The notes: generated by a model from the sequence alone, not told the origin. A stretch of 64,000 nucleotides of DNA from Hyphomicrobiaceae bacterium (GCA_016793065.1 JAEULV010000139.1:37901-101900); one strand, 5' to 3'. Positions 27,127 to 36,763 are shown, numbered from the stretch's first letter. Numbers and translations: made by a program.

Positions 27127-28206
27127 TCAGTAGGGGAAGGGCCAGACCCGCAGTTTCTGCTTGCCGACCTGCCACAGCCGGGCGAGGCCGTGGGGTTCGA
27201 ATTTCAGGAACAGGATGATCAGGGCGCCGACGATCATGAACTGCAGGTTCTCGATGTTCTTGACCTCGATCGGCAGGTGGAAGCTGGCGGCGGCGGTGCG
27301 CAGCAGGATCGGCAGGAGCAGGATGAAAGCGGCGCCGAAGAACGAGCCGATCAGGCTGCCGAGACCGCCGAGGATGACCATGAATAGCACCAGGAACGAC
27401 TGGCGGATGGTGAACACGGCACCCGGTTCGGCGGCGTTGAGATAGAGCGTCACCAGCATGGCGCCGGCGACGCCGCAGTAGAACGACGACACGGCAAAGG
27501 CGGTGAGCTTGGCGTTGGTCAGCTTGACGCCCATCAGCTGGGCGGCGATGTCCATGTCGCGCACCATCATCCAGGTGCGGCCGATGCGGCCATGGACGAG
27601 GTTGGAGGCAAACCAGGTCATCAGCACGACGATGCCGAGAACGGCGTAGTAGCGCAGCATGTAGTCGGCGGCCGGGCCGGTGAGGGTCAGGCCGAAGGCC
27701 TGGCGGGCCGGCATCTCGATGGCGCCGGACGGATTGTAGTTATAGAGCCAGGCGATGCGGATGAAGCACCAGTCGAGGAAGAACTGGGCGGCGAGTGTCG
27801 CCACCGCCAGATAGAGCCCCTTGATGCGCAGGGACGGCAGGCCGAACAGCACCCCGATCAGCGCCGGCACGAAGCCGGAGACGAGGATCAGGAGGATGAC
27901 GTTGGTCTCGGGGAAATAGGTGACGAGCTTGTAGGCGGTGTAGGCGCCGACGCCCATGAACGCCGCCGAGCCGAGCGACAGCTGGCCGGCATAGCCGAGC
28001 AGGATGTTGAGCCCGATGGCGGCGAGCGCATAGATCAGGAACGGGATCATGATGCCCTGGACGAAGAATTCCGTGGCGAAGAACGGAATGACGCCGAAGG
28101 CGATGGCAAGGATGACGGCGAGGCCGATGCGATCCTGCAGGATCGGAAACACGGCGCTGTCGGCCTGATAGCTGGTCTTGAATTGTCCGGCTTCGCGATA
28201 GAACAC
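27127..28206 (-). CDS. livM: Branched-chain amino acid-type ABC transporter permease, LivM type
   Basis: The 359-residue inner-membrane protein has about ten hydrophobic helices. It contains the family segment 'ILLGYAGQLSLGSAAFMGVG' and the ATPase-coupling loop 'GRTWMMVRDMDIAAQLMGVK'. It forms the channel with LivH. The chain is longer at the N-terminus than minimal LivM. It follows livH by 15 bases in the operon, and a 317-base gap with a nested hairpin separates it from the binding-protein gene. Confidence 0.93.
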   Translation of the reverse strand: MFYREAGQFKTSYQADSAVFPILQDRIGLAVILAIAFGVIPFFATEFFVQGIMIPFLIYALAAIGLNILLGYAGQLSLGSAAFMGVGAYTAYKLVTYFPETNVILLILVSGFVPALIGVLFGLPSLRIKGLYLAVATLAAQFFLDWCFIRIAWLYNYNPSGAIEMPARQAFGLTLTGPAADYMLRYYAVLGIVVLMTWFASNLVHGRIGRTWMMVRDMDIAAQLMGVKLTNAKLTAFAVSSFYCGVAGAMLVTLYLNAAEPGAVFTIRQSFLVLFMVILGGLGSLIGSFFGAAFILLLPILLRTAAASFHLPIEVKNIENLQFMIVGALIILFLKFEPHGLARLWQVGKQKLRVWPFPY

Positions 28207-28221
28207 GGGGAGGGCTCCTTC

Positions 28222-29172
28222 TCAGATCCGTTCGATGATCTTGTCGCCGAACAGGCCCTGCGGCCGGAACAACAGGAAGACGAGGGCAATCATGTAGGCG
28301 AGCCAGCTCTCGATGCCGCCGCCGAGCAGCGGGCCCCAGTAGAACTCGCCGATCTTTTCGCCGATGCCGATGATCAGGCCGCCGACGATGGCGCCGGGGA
28401 TGGAGGTGAAGCCGCCGAGGATCAGCACCGGCAACGCCTTGAGGGCGATGATCTCGAGCGCGAACGAGACGTCGGAACGGGCACCCCACATGATGCCGGT
28501 TGCGAGGGCGACGATGCCGGCGGCGAACCAGACGATGACCCAGATCTGGTTGAGCGAGATGCCGACCGACAGGGCCGCCTGATGATCGTCGGCGACGGCA
28601 CGCAGCGCCCGGCCGATGCGGGTCTTGGAGAAGAACCAGGCGAGCGCCGCCACCATGATGCCGGCCATCACCGCGGCGGTGATGTCGATGTTCTGCAGGC
28701 TGACGAAGCCGCCGAAGACGTCGAAATCCTGGGCGCCCTTGGGGATGCCGAGTTCAGAGGTGATCATGCGCTTGGGTTCGCCGCCGAACACCAGCTGGCC
28801 GAAACCGATGAGGAAATAGGTGATGCCGATCGTCGCCATCAGCAGGATGATGTCGGGCTGGTTGACCAGCGGCCGTAGCACCAGCCGCTCCACCGAGATC
28901 GCCAGCAGCAGCATCACGGCGAGCGCCAGGAACAGGGCGATCCAGGCCGGCACGCCCATCTGGTGGAAGCCGACGAGGGCAAGGGCGGCGAACACCACCA
29001 TGATGCCCTGGGCGAAGTTGAAGACGCCCGAGGCCTTGTAGATCAGCACGAAGCCGAGCGCGATCAGCGCATAGAGCACGCCGCCGACGAAGCCGTCCCA
29101 GATTGCCTGAACGAGCAGATCGGGTGCGGCGCCCATCTGCACGAACGGGTCTATGAGGATCTTGTAGAGCAT
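28222..29172 (-). CDS. livH: Branched-chain amino acid-type ABC transporter permease, LivH type
   Basis: The 316-residue inner-membrane protein has 8-9 helices. It carries the LivH N-terminal motif 'ALIALGFVLIYKASGVFNFAQG' and the coupling-loop motif 'GRALRAVADDHQAALSVGI'. It pairs with LivM as the transport channel. It lies 17 bases downstream of livG in the operon. Confidence 0.94.
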   Translation of the reverse strand: MLYKILIDPFVQMGAAPDLLVQAIWDGFVGGVLYALIALGFVLIYKASGVFNFAQGIMVVFAALALVGFHQMGVPAWIALFLALAVMLLLAISVERLVLRPLVNQPDIILLMATIGITYFLIGFGQLVFGGEPKRMITSELGIPKGAQDFDVFGGFVSLQNIDITAAVMAGIMVAALAWFFSKTRIGRALRAVADDHQAALSVGISLNQIWVIVWFAAGIVALATGIMWGARSDVSFALEIIALKALPVLILGGFTSIPGAIVGGLIIGIGEKIGEFYWGPLLGGGIESWLAYMIALVFLLFRPQGLFGDKIIERI

Positions 29173-29189
29173 GTCCGTCCCCTTGCCCG

Positions 29190-30011
29190 TCAGTGGGCGA
29201 CGCCGAGATAGGCGTCGATCACGGCCTGATTGTTCTGCACTTCCTCGGCCGAGCCGTCGGCGATCTTGCGGCCGTATTCGAGCACGACGATGCGGTCGGA
29301 GAGGTCCATCACCACGCCGATATCGTGCTCGATCAGGGCGATGGTGGTGCCGAACTGCTCGCGCACATCGAGGATGAAGCGGCTCATGTCCTCTTTTTCC
29401 TCAAGGTTCATGCCGGCCATCGGCTCGTCGAGCAGCAGCAGTTCCGGTTCCATCGCCAGCGCCCGGCCGAGCTCAACCCGCTTCTTCAGACCGTATGGCA
29501 GCTTGCCGACCGGGGTCTTGCGGATGTGCTGGATCTCGAGGAAGTCGATGATTTCCTCGACCTTCTTGCGGTGCTCGATCTCCTCGTTCAGCGCCGGGCC
29601 GTAGCGGAACAGCTGCCAGAACAGGCCGACGCCCATCTTCAGCGTGCGGCCGGCCATGATGTTGTCGAGGGTCGACATGCCCTTGAACAAGGCGACGTTC
29701 TGGAAGGTGCGGCCGATGCCCTGGCTCGCCGCCTCATAGGGCTTCTGCCGGCGGCGCACCTGGCCCTTGTAGGCGATGGTGCCCTGCTGGGGATGGTAGA
29801 AGCCGTTGATGACGTTGAGCATCGAGGTCTTGCCTGCCCCGTTCGGGCCGATGATGGCGCGAACCTCGCCCTTCTTGATGTCGAACGAGACATTGGTCAG
29901 CGCCCGCACGCCGCCGAAGGACAGCGACACGCCGTCGACGGACAGCAGCGTTTCGCCCTTTTCGATCGGTCTGGCTGCGGACATCGGGCGGCTCTCCACG
30001 AAAGCGGTCAT
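29190..30011 (-). CDS. livG: ABC transporter ATP-binding protein, LivG type
   Basis: The 273-residue ATPase has Walker A 'GPNGAGKTSMLNVI', Walker B 'LLLLDEPMAGMN' and H-loop 'IALIEHDIGVVMDL'. The signature motif is degenerate: 'LPYGLKKRVELGRAL' replaces LSGGQ, which is seen in the acyl-CoA ligase-linked branch of LivG. Its ATG overlaps the stop codon of the upstream acyl-CoA synthetase gene by four bases (ATGA), so translation is coupled. An ATG ten codons later (MSAARPIEKG) is an alternative start. Confidence 0.93.
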   Translation of the reverse strand: MTAFVESRPMSAARPIEKGETLLSVDGVSLSFGGVRALTNVSFDIKKGEVRAIIGPNGAGKTSMLNVINGFYHPQQGTIAYKGQVRRRQKPYEAASQGIGRTFQNVALFKGMSTLDNIMAGRTLKMGVGLFWQLFRYGPALNEEIEHRKKVEEIIDFLEIQHIRKTPVGKLPYGLKKRVELGRALAMEPELLLLDEPMAGMNLEEKEDMSRFILDVREQFGTTIALIEHDIGVVMDLSDRIVVLEYGRKIADGSAEEVQNNQAVIDAYLGVAH

Positions 30012-31981
30012 TCGGCGGCCTCGGCGCTTGGCACCGGCGGGTGAGGTTTCATGTCGCGGATGCGGACATTGGCCGAGATCGCGCCCTTGCGGCCGTCCTC
30101 GAAGGTGACCTCGGTGGTGACGAAGCGCTCGGCCGAGCCGTCATAGAGTGCCTCGACCAGCGGGGCGTAGCGATCGGCGATGAAGCCGCGACGGACCTTC
30201 TGGGTGCGGGTCAGCTCGCCGTCGTCGGCGTCGAGTTCCTTGTGCAGGATGAGGAAGCGGCGGATCTGGCTGTCGCACATGCTCGGCTCGGCGGCGAGGT
30301 CGCGGTTGACCTGGTCGACGTGCTTCTCGATCATGTCGTAGACCTGCGGATGGCCGGCGAGTTCCTGGTAACTGCCATAGACGACGTTGTTGCGTTCGGC
30401 CCAGTTGGCCACCGCCGTCAGGTCGATGTTCAGCATCACCGAGCAGAAATCGCGCTCGTTGCCGACCGCGACGGCTTCCTTGATGTTGGCATAGAACTTC
30501 AGCTTGTTCTCGATGTATTTCGGCGCGAACAGCGAGCCGTCGGAGAGCTTGCCGACGTCCTTGGCGCGGTCGATGATGCGCAGGTGGCCCTCGCGGTCGA
30601 AGAAGCCGGCATCGCCGGAATGGACCCAGCCGTCGGCGGTCTTGGTTTCGGCGGTGGCGTTGTCGTTCTTGTAGTAGCCGAGGAAGACGCCGGGCGAGCG
30701 ATAGAGCACCTCGCCGTTCTCGGCGATGCGGATCTCCACCTGCGGCGCCGGGCGGCCGACCGTGTCGGAGCGGATCTCGCCGTCGGGCTGCAGGGTGACA
30801 TAGACGCCGGCCTCGGTCTGGCCGTAAAGCTGCTTCAGATTGAGGCCGAGGGAGCGGTAGAAGCGGAAGATCTCCGGCCCGATCGCCTCGCCGGCGGTGT
30901 AGCCGACCTTGAGGCGGGAGAAGCCGAGGCGGTTCTTCAGCGGGCCGTAGACCAGCATTTCGCCAAGGCCGTATTTCAGCCGGTCGAACAGGGCGACGGG
31001 CCGGCCGTCGAGGATCTGCTCGCCGACCTTGCGGGCATGCTCGATGAAATAGTCGAACATGCCGCGCTTCCAGTTGCCGGCGTCCTGCATGCGCACCGTG
31101 GTCATGGTCAGCATGCCCTCGAACACCCGGGGCGGGGCGAAGAAATAGGTCGGGCCGATCTCGCGGCGGTCGTCGACGATGGTCTCGGGGCTTTCCGGGC
31201 AGGAAACGCAGAAGCCGGCGACATAGGACTGGGCATAGGAAAAGATGTGATCGCCGACCCAGGCAAGCGGCAGATAGGCGATGATTTCCTCGGCCTCGGT
31301 CAGCTTGTCGAAGACGATGCCGTTCTGGGCGGAGATGACGACATTGTCGAAGGACAGCATCACCCCCTTCGGCTTGCCGGTGGTGCCGGAGGTGTAGAGG
31401 ATGACCGCGAGGTCGGCGCCGCCGGCGGCGGCGATCCGCTCGCGCCAGCGCGTCTCCAGCGCCGGGTCGGCGGCAAGCAGGCGCCGGCCGTCGGCCTGCA
31501 GGTCGGCGAAGGCGTGGATGGCGGCGGGATCGTAGCCGCGCATGCCGCGCTCCTCGTCATAGATGACGTGGCGCAGGCTCTTCAGCGTGTCGGTCATCGA
31601 CAGGACCTTGTCGGCCTGTTCCTGATCCTCGACGACGGCGAACGTTACCCCGGCATGGTCGAGGACATAGACCATCTCGTCGGCGACGCCGTCCTTGTAG
31701 ACCGGCACCGGGATGGCGCCGAGCGACTGCACGGCGCAGAAGGTCCAGTAAAGCCGCGGCCGGTTGGAGCCGATGATCGCGACCTTGTCGCCGGCCTTCA
31801 GGCCGAGCGCCTCTAGCCCGAGGGCGAAGGCACGGATCTCGTCGAGCACCGCCGCCCAGGTCCAGGTCTGCCAGATGCCGAAGTCCTTCATCCGGACGGC
31901 CGGCTTCGATGCCCGGTTGACGGCATTGAGCAGCAGAAGCTTGGGAAATGTATCGGCAGGCGCACCCATGGCAGTGGTCAC
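30008..31981 (-). CDS. AMP-dependent long-chain acyl-CoA synthetase (FAA1/FadD15-type)
   Basis: The 657-residue ANL enzyme has the P-loop 'ILYTSGTTGKPKGVMLS', the core 'QLYGQTEAGVY', the hinge region 'GDAGFFDREGHLRIIDRAKDV' and the eukaryote-like 'GKLSDGSLFAPKYIENKLKF' typical of FAA1/FadD15 long-chain ligases. The open frame reaches 32608, but GTG at 31981 has GGGAGGAG 4-5 bases before it; ATG at 31969 is the alternative. It is the first gene of the operon and is coupled to livG by a 4-base overlap. The arrangement suggests that the transported acid is trapped as its CoA ester on entry (inference). Confidence 0.92.
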   Translation of the reverse strand: MTTAMGAPADTFPKLLLLNAVNRASKPAVRMKDFGIWQTWTWAAVLDEIRAFALGLEALGLKAGDKVAIIGSNRPRLYWTFCAVQSLGAIPVPVYKDGVADEMVYVLDHAGVTFAVVEDQEQADKVLSMTDTLKSLRHVIYDEERGMRGYDPAAIHAFADLQADGRRLLAADPALETRWRERIAAAGGADLAVILYTSGTTGKPKGVMLSFDNVVISAQNGIVFDKLTEAEEIIAYLPLAWVGDHIFSYAQSYVAGFCVSCPESPETIVDDRREIGPTYFFAPPRVFEGMLTMTTVRMQDAGNWKRGMFDYFIEHARKVGEQILDGRPVALFDRLKYGLGEMLVYGPLKNRLGFSRLKVGYTAGEAIGPEIFRFYRSLGLNLKQLYGQTEAGVYVTLQPDGEIRSDTVGRPAPQVEIRIAENGEVLYRSPGVFLGYYKNDNATAETKTADGWVHSGDAGFFDREGHLRIIDRAKDVGKLSDGSLFAPKYIENKLKFYANIKEAVAVGNERDFCSVMLNIDLTAVANWAERNNVVYGSYQELAGHPQVYDMIEKHVDQVNRDLAAEPSMCDSQIRRFLILHKELDADDGELTRTQKVRRGFIADRYAPLVEALYDGSAERFVTTEVTFEDGRKGAISANVRIRDMKPHPPVPSAEAAE

Positions 31982-32090
31982 CGCGCTCCTCCCCCGTGGC
32001 CCGCGAAACCGGGCCGCTGTCGTTTCCTCTGCCGGTTCGTTTTCGCGCCGGAATTCGCTGTCCGACTTTTTGAACCGATATTTTCCAACA

Positions 32091-32119
32091 GATAAGCGCT
32101 TGTCCGAGGCCACTTCAAG
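32091..32119 (-). promoter_or_regulatory. Candidate promoter of the acyl-CoA synthetase-liv operon
   Basis: On the minus strand TTGAAG (32114-32119), a 17-base spacer and TTATCT (32091-32096) lie about 110 bases upstream of the GTG start. Confidence 0.35.
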
Positions 32120-32181
32120 GCTGGACTTGACAGACGGGAGGCAATTTCGTTGAGTGGAGTGGGGTTTCAGATAAGACACGT

Positions 32182-32202
32182 TTTTGTTGCATTGCAGCAA
32201 AA
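32182..32202. promoter_or_regulatory. TGC/GCA palindrome upstream of the acyl-CoA synthetase-liv operon
   Basis: A 21-base near-perfect dyad with core TTGCATTGCAGCAA has one mismatched pair outside the centre. A similar half-size site, TGCATCGCAGCA, lies at 32297-32308. Both resemble the TGC-rich operators described for PhaR-type regulators of polyhydroxybutyrate granules; the regulator here is not known. Confidence 0.45.
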
Positions 32203-32296
32203 ATCGGACTCCGCAGCGGGACTGCTGGCGGCGAGAAAGCCAGCAAATCGGCGGTTTCCCGCAGCCGCCCTCGGGTCCCCCGACGCTTCGACGAAA

Positions 32297-32308
32297 TGCA
32301 TCGCAGCA
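32297..32308. promoter_or_regulatory. Second TGC/GCA site upstream of the liv operon
   Basis: TGCATCGCAGCA repeats the core of the dyad at 32182, about 107 bases away, in the same 530-base gap. No other gene-like feature is visible in this gap. Confidence 0.35.
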
Positions 32309-32511
32309 AAACGATCGGCGCGGGCGGACGCGCGGCCTGATTTTGGCGGCCGGACCGGTGCGTGTGCCGGCTGTCGGCGGCCGGGCGTGACATTTCGTCG
32401 GATGCAAATCGGCACCCATGCGACCAAGTGATAAGGGCGACGGCGGCGACGTTATCCCCGGGGAAATCGCCGCAGGCGCCGGATGGGTGCCGCGATTGCC
32501 CGGCGGGAGGG

Positions 32512-33312
32512 TCAGCGCGGGTCGGTGCGCGAGCCGTGGTGGCGGATGGCGCGCAGCGCCGGATCGGCGGCAAGCGGGGCGATGATGCCGGCGATGCGGT
32601 CGGCCCATTCGGCGGCGCCGTCGGCATGGCCGATCAGGTCCTGGCGGACCTCAATGATCGCATGGGCGAGGCCGCGCGAGGTGGCGTGGCGGAACATGGT
32701 GTCGTCGCGCAGCGCGCCGTCATAGGGCTCGTTGTCGCCGACGACCAGGGCGGGATCGCGGCCGAGCGCGGCGATGAGGATCTGCGGCAGGCGCGGGTCG
32801 TTGTCCCAGAGGATGCCGCAATGCCAGGGGCGCGGATAGCCGCGCCAGACCGGCGTATAGGAATGCATCGACAGGATGATCGGCGGCTGGCCGCGTTCGA
32901 TCGCGCGGTCGATCGCCGCCGCTACGGCATCGTGGTAGGGGCGGTAAAAACGGGTGATGCGACGGGCGCGCTCGGCGGCGTCGATGCGGGCATTGCCCGG
33001 CACCACGGCGCCGTCGGAGAGGCGCATGATCAGGGTCGGGTCGGTCTCGCCGCGATTCGGGTCGATCAGCAGACGTGAAAAACAGGTGAGCAGGGCCGGC
33101 GCCTGGAAGCGGGCGGCCAGTGCCCGGACGATCGCCGCGGTCCCCGGGTCCCAGCCGATATGGCGTTGCAGTTCGGTTGCCGGCAGGCCGAGGGTGCCGT
33201 ATTCGGGCGGCAGGGCGTTGGAGGCGTGGTCGGCGAGGAACAGGAAGCCTGATTCGACGGTGCCTTCGATGACTTCGATCGGGGCAAAGGTCTCGGTCGG
33301 CATCGCGCTCAT
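32512..33312 (-). CDS. N-formylglutamate amidohydrolase family protein
   Basis: The protein of about 266 residues belongs to the FGase family (PF05013), zinc enzymes that hydrolyse N-formyl-glutamate or related amides. Conserved parts are 'FLADHASNALPPEYGTLGL', 'RLLIDPNRGETDPTLI', 'ILSMHSYTPVWRG' and 'AIIEVRQDLIGHADGAAEW'. The open frame goes to 33546, but conservation starts at MSAMPTETFAP; ATG at 33312 or 33303 are both possible. No histidine-degradation genes are adjacent, so the substrate is uncertain. Confidence 0.87.
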   Translation of the reverse strand: MSAMPTETFAPIEVIEGTVESGFLFLADHASNALPPEYGTLGLPATELQRHIGWDPGTAAIVRALAARFQAPALLTCFSRLLIDPNRGETDPTLIMRLSDGAVVPGNARIDAAERARRITRFYRPYHDAVAAAIDRAIERGQPPIILSMHSYTPVWRGYPRPWHCGILWDNDPRLPQILIAALGRDPALVVGDNEPYDGALRDDTMFRHATSRGLAHAIIEVRQDLIGHADGAAEWADRIAGIIAPLAADPALRAIRHHGSRTDPR

Positions 33313-33472
33313 GGGGGGCTGGCGTCCATCGGATGGTGGCGTTGCGGGTGCGGCAGGCGGCGCGAAGCGGGGCTGCCTTGCATCCGTGACCTGAGCCAGT
33401 CTAGTGACGGCGGCGGCGTCTTGCCATACCAATCGCGCCGATCCGCCATTCGCCGACTGGAACGCCCCGACG

Positions 33473-34354
33473 ATGACCGCCGCCCATCCCCGCGCCTCGC
33501 TGCTCGCGCTCGCCGCCCTCGTTGCCGGCGCGCTGGCGATGGGCATCTCGCCGGTCTTCGTCCGCCTCGCCGAGGTCGGCCCCTATACCAGCGCGTTCTA
33601 CCGGGTGTTCCTGGCGTTGCCGCTTCTGTGGGCGTGGGCGCGGCAGGAAGCGCGGTCGCGGCCCGACCAGCCGGAGCCGGGATGGAGCCGGGCCGAATTG
33701 CTGGCCGGCCTCTTCTTTTCGGCGGACCTGTTCTTCTGGCATCTGGCGATCTTCAACACCACGATCGCCAACGCGACGTTCCTGGCGACGTTGGCGCCGG
33801 TGTGGGTGGCGCTGTTTTCCGGGCTTTTCATCGGCGAGCCGGTGACGCGGCGGGTGCTCGGCGGGCTGGCGATCTGCATTCTCGGCGGCAGCTTCCTGAT
33901 CGGGTCGTCCTATTCGCTGGCGCCGGAGCGGCTGGTCGGCGACTTCTACGGGGTGATGACCTCGGTGTTCTTCGGCCTGTATTTCCTCGCGGTGCGGGTG
34001 GCGCGGCGCGACGGCCGGCCGGGGCTGATCGTGTTTCGCTCGACGCTGATGACGTCGGCGGTGCTGTTCGTTGTGGCGCTGGCGATGGAAAACGCCTGGC
34101 TGCCGATGACCTTCGCCGGGGTGGCGGCACTGGTGGCGATGGCGGCGATCAGCCATGTCGGCGGGCAGGGATTGCTCGCCTATGCGCTCGGGCACCTGTC
34201 GGCGGCGTTCTCGGCGCTGGTGATCTTCCTCGAGGCGCTGTTCGCGGCGGGGTTGGGGCTCGTGGTGTTCGGCGAGGCGATCACGCCGCTGCAGCTGCTC
34301 GGTGGCGCGGCGATCCTCGCCGGCATCTGGATCGCCCGGCCGCGCGAGGGCTAG
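33473..34354 (+). CDS. EamA/DMT family transporter
   Basis: The 293-residue protein has ten predicted helices in two EamA repeats. Recognisable parts are 'ALAMGISPVFVRLAEVGPY', 'TIANATFLATLAPVWVALFS' and, in the second half, 'LSAAFSALVIFLEALFAAG'. It is an inner-membrane metabolite exporter or permease of unknown substrate. The frame is open from 33404, but the ATG at 33473 starts at the first helix. It is divergent from the N-formylglutamate amidohydrolase gene. Confidence 0.88.
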   Translation: MTAAHPRASLLALAALVAGALAMGISPVFVRLAEVGPYTSAFYRVFLALPLLWAWARQEARSRPDQPEPGWSRAELLAGLFFSADLFFWHLAIFNTTIANATFLATLAPVWVALFSGLFIGEPVTRRVLGGLAICILGGSFLIGSSYSLAPERLVGDFYGVMTSVFFGLYFLAVRVARRDGRPGLIVFRSTLMTSAVLFVVALAMENAWLPMTFAGVAALVAMAAISHVGGQGLLAYALGHLSAAFSALVIFLEALFAAGLGLVVFGEAITPLQLLGGAAILAGIWIARPREG

Positions 34355-34561
34355 GTGTCGGGGCCGGTCGGGGCGCGACGAATTCACGCGGCGGCGACAG
34401 CCATGATCGCGCCGCATTGCGATGGCGGAAATCGTCGGCGGCCAACCGGGCGCCGGCATGGTTTTGCTCAGAAAAAGCGGCGGAGCCCCCAGGGGCGCCG
34501 AGGGTGGCGGCATTGACAGGCGCTTCCACTCGATCAATGGTCGGCGCGACGCAGAACACAG

Positions 34562-35047
34562 GTGGTCAGATTGTTGGTTCCGACGCAACGTCGCTGGATT
34601 CGGACGCGCCCGCGCGCATTGGCGGTCGCGGGATGGCTGGCCCTCGCCGGGTTGATCGGCACCGCCGGGGCCGCCAGCGCCGAATTGCGCCTGTGCAATC
34701 GCACGACCTCGAAGGTGGGCGTCGCCATCGGCTACAAGGCCGAGGGGCAGTGGCTGACGGAGGGCTGGTGGAGCCTGCCGGCCAACAGCTGCTCGATCCT
34801 GCTCGAGGGACCGCTGTCGTCGCGCTACTACTACATCTACGCCATGGATTATGATCGCGGCGGCGAGTGGGGCGGCAAGGCGTTCATGTGCACCCAGGAC
34901 AAGATGTTCACGATCCAGGGCATCGACGACTGCGTCAAACGCGGGTTCGAGCGGTCCGGCTTCTTCGAGATCGACACCGGCGAACAGCGCAGCTGGACGG
35001 TGCAGCTGACCGAGCCGACGCGGCGCGGCTCGGCGACGACGCAGTAA
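34562..35047 (+). CDS. DUF1036 family exported protein
   Basis: The 161-residue protein has a signal peptide (about 17-40, 'VAGWLALAGLIGTAGAASAE') and the DUF1036 core 'LRLCNRTTSKVGVAIGYK', 'WWSLPANSCSILLEGPLSSRYYY' and 'KMFTIQGIDDC'. Four Cys suggest disulfides in the periplasm. Function is unknown. The start codon is GTG; a TTG three codons later is possible. Confidence 0.88.
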   Translation: MVRLLVPTQRRWIRTRPRALAVAGWLALAGLIGTAGAASAELRLCNRTTSKVGVAIGYKAEGQWLTEGWWSLPANSCSILLEGPLSSRYYYIYAMDYDRGGEWGGKAFMCTQDKMFTIQGIDDCVKRGFERSGFFEIDTGEQRSWTVQLTEPTRRGSATTQ

Positions 35048-35124
35048 AGCCCCGCTCCAGCCGCCGATTTCACCGCCATCAGGGCCAGGCGCGCACGATC
35101 TCGGCGATCCTGCTCGCGCGGCCG

Positions 35125-35862
35125 TCAGGCCGGGCGGGTGGCGAGGAGCATGTAGTTGACGTCGAGGTCGCGCGGGTTGAGCGACCAGCGATCGGCGAGC
35201 GGGTTGTAGGTGACGCCGGTCAGGTCGACGATCGACAGTCCGGTCGGCTGGATCGCCGCCTCGACCTCGTCTGGCTTGAGGAATTTCGACCAGTCGTGGG
35301 TGCCGCGCGGCACCCAGCCGAGGACGTATTCGGCGCCGACGATGGCGAGGGCGAAGGCCTTGGCGGTGCGGTTCAGCGTGGCGATGAACAGAAGGCCGCC
35401 GGGGCGGACCATGGCGGCGCAGCGATCGACGAACAGCGGCACGTCGGCGACGTGCTCGATGATCTCCATCGCCAGCACGACGTCGAAGCTCTCGCCGGCC
35501 TCGGCCAGGGCCTCGGCGGTGGTGGCGCGGTAGTCGATCGACAGGCCGGTCTGGGCGGCGTGGACGCGGGCGATCTCGATATTGAGCTCGGAGGCGTCGG
35601 CGCTGACCAGATCGGCGCCGAGGCGGGCCATCGGCTCGCTCAGCAGACCGCCGCCGCAGCCGATGTCGAGGACGCGCAGGCCTTCGAAGGCGCGGCCGTC
35701 ACGGGCGTCGCGGCCGAAATGGCCGCAGACCCGGTCCTTGATATAGGCAAGGCGGGTGGGATTGAACTTGTGCAGCGAGCTGAACTTGCCGGTGGCGCTC
35801 CACCATTCGGCCGCCATGGCTTCGAAACGGCGGATTTCGGCGTCGTCGACGGTGGTGGTCAT
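35125..35862 (-). CDS. ubiG: Ubiquinone biosynthesis O-methyltransferase
   Basis: This 245-residue SAM-dependent methyltransferase carries out both O-methylations of ubiquinone synthesis. It shows the UbiG N-terminus '[29 protein letters not shown]' in separate conserved blocks, the SAM-binding motif '[20 protein letters not shown]' and the characteristic '[19 protein letters not shown]'. The open frame extends to 36003, but [20 protein letters not shown] is the family N-terminus, with AGAGGA 11 bases before it. It acts on the inner face of the membrane with the Ubi complex. It is divergent from the MOSC gene. Confidence 0.95.
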   Translation of the reverse strand: MTTTVDDAEIRRFEAMAAEWWSATGKFSSLHKFNPTRLAYIKDRVCGHFGRDARDGRAFEGLRVLDIGCGGGLLSEPMARLGADLVSADASELNIEIARVHAAQTGLSIDYRATTAEALAEAGESFDVVLAMEIIEHVADVPLFVDRCAAMVRPGGLLFIATLNRTAKAFALAIVGAEYVLGWVPRGTHDWSKFLKPDEVEAAIQPTGLSIVDLTGVTYNPLADRWSLNPRDLDVNYMLLATRPA

Positions 35863-36001
35863 GGCGGTCGCGGGTCCTCTCTCAATCACCCGAGGGAAGT
35901 CGGCCCGCGCGGGGCGAAAGTCAAGCGCGACGGTTTGGCATCCGGCGATTGCCGGGGCAGGCGGCGGGGTGTAAGCGGATCGGGTCCTCAGGAGAGCCCC
36001 C

Positions 36002-36763
36002 ATGTCGGAAGCCGTCGTCCACGCGCTCTATCGCTATCCGGTGAAGGGATTTTCACCCGAACCGCTGACCGAGGCGGTGCTGACGGCGGGTGAGACCATG
36101 GCGCTCGACCGGGCCTATGCGATCGAGAACGGGCCATCGGGGTTCGATCCGGCCGAGCCGAAGCACTTTCCCAAGATCCGGTTCCTGATGCTGATGAAGA
36201 ACGCCCGGCTTGCCGGGCTTGCGTCGCGGCTTGATCCGCAGACGCGGGAACTGACGATCCGGCGCGACGGCGCGGTGCTGGCGCGCGGGCGGCTCGATCA
36301 GGCGGAGGGGCGGGCGGCGATCGAGGCATTTCTTGCGACCGAATTCGCCGATGAATTGCGTGGGCCGCCAAGGGTGCTGGAAGCGCCGGGGTTTTCGTTC
36401 TCGGACGTGGCGCGCAAGGTGCTGCACGTGGTCAACCTCGCCAGCGTCCGCGATCTGGCGCGTTTCGTCGGCCGTCCGGTCGATCCGTTGCGGTTTCGCG
36501 CCAATGTCTATGTCGACGGCATTCCGGCCTGGTCGGAATTCGACTGGATCGGCCAGGGGCTGGCGGCGCCGGGCGTGACGCTCGTCGGCGTCAAGCGCAC
36601 CGAGCGCTGCGCGGCGACCAATGTCGACCCGACGAGCGCGGCGCGCGACATGGAGATTCCCCGCACCCTGATGGGCGTCTTCGGCCATACCGATTGCGGC
36701 ATCTATGCGCGGGTGGAAAGCGACGGCGTGCTGAAGGTGGGCGATCCGATCCGGGTGGCGTGA
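36002..36763 (+). CDS. MOSC domain-containing protein
   Basis: The 253-residue protein has a MOSC_N beta-barrel N-terminal part ('[20 protein letters not shown]') and a MOSC domain with the conserved cysteine in '[12 protein letters not shown]', followed by '[11 protein letters not shown]'. MOSC proteins bind the molybdenum cofactor or transfer its sulfur, and some are N-hydroxylated-substrate reductases (YiiM/MARC-like). No Moco genes are near. The start is ATG at 36002, one base from overlapping the upstream reading frame of ubiG on the other strand. Confidence 0.87.
   Translation: MSEAVVHALYRYPVKGFSPEPLTEAVLTAGETMALDRAYAIENGPSGFDPAEPKHFPKIRFLMLMKNARLAGLASRLDPQTRELTIRRDGAVLARGRLDQAEGRAAIEAFLATEFADELRGPPRVLEAPGFSFSDVARKVLHVVNLASVRDLARFVGRPVDPLRFRANVYVDGIPAWSEFDWIGQGLAAPGVTLVGVKRTERCAATNVDPTSAARDMEIPRTLMGVFGHTDCGIYARVESDGVLKVGDPIRVA

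Noticed and set aside
30041..31816. 591-codon plus-strand frame opposite the acyl-CoA synthetase
   Set aside because: It is a shadow frame of Ala/Gly/Asp-rich translation without motifs. The minus-strand ANL enzyme is certain.
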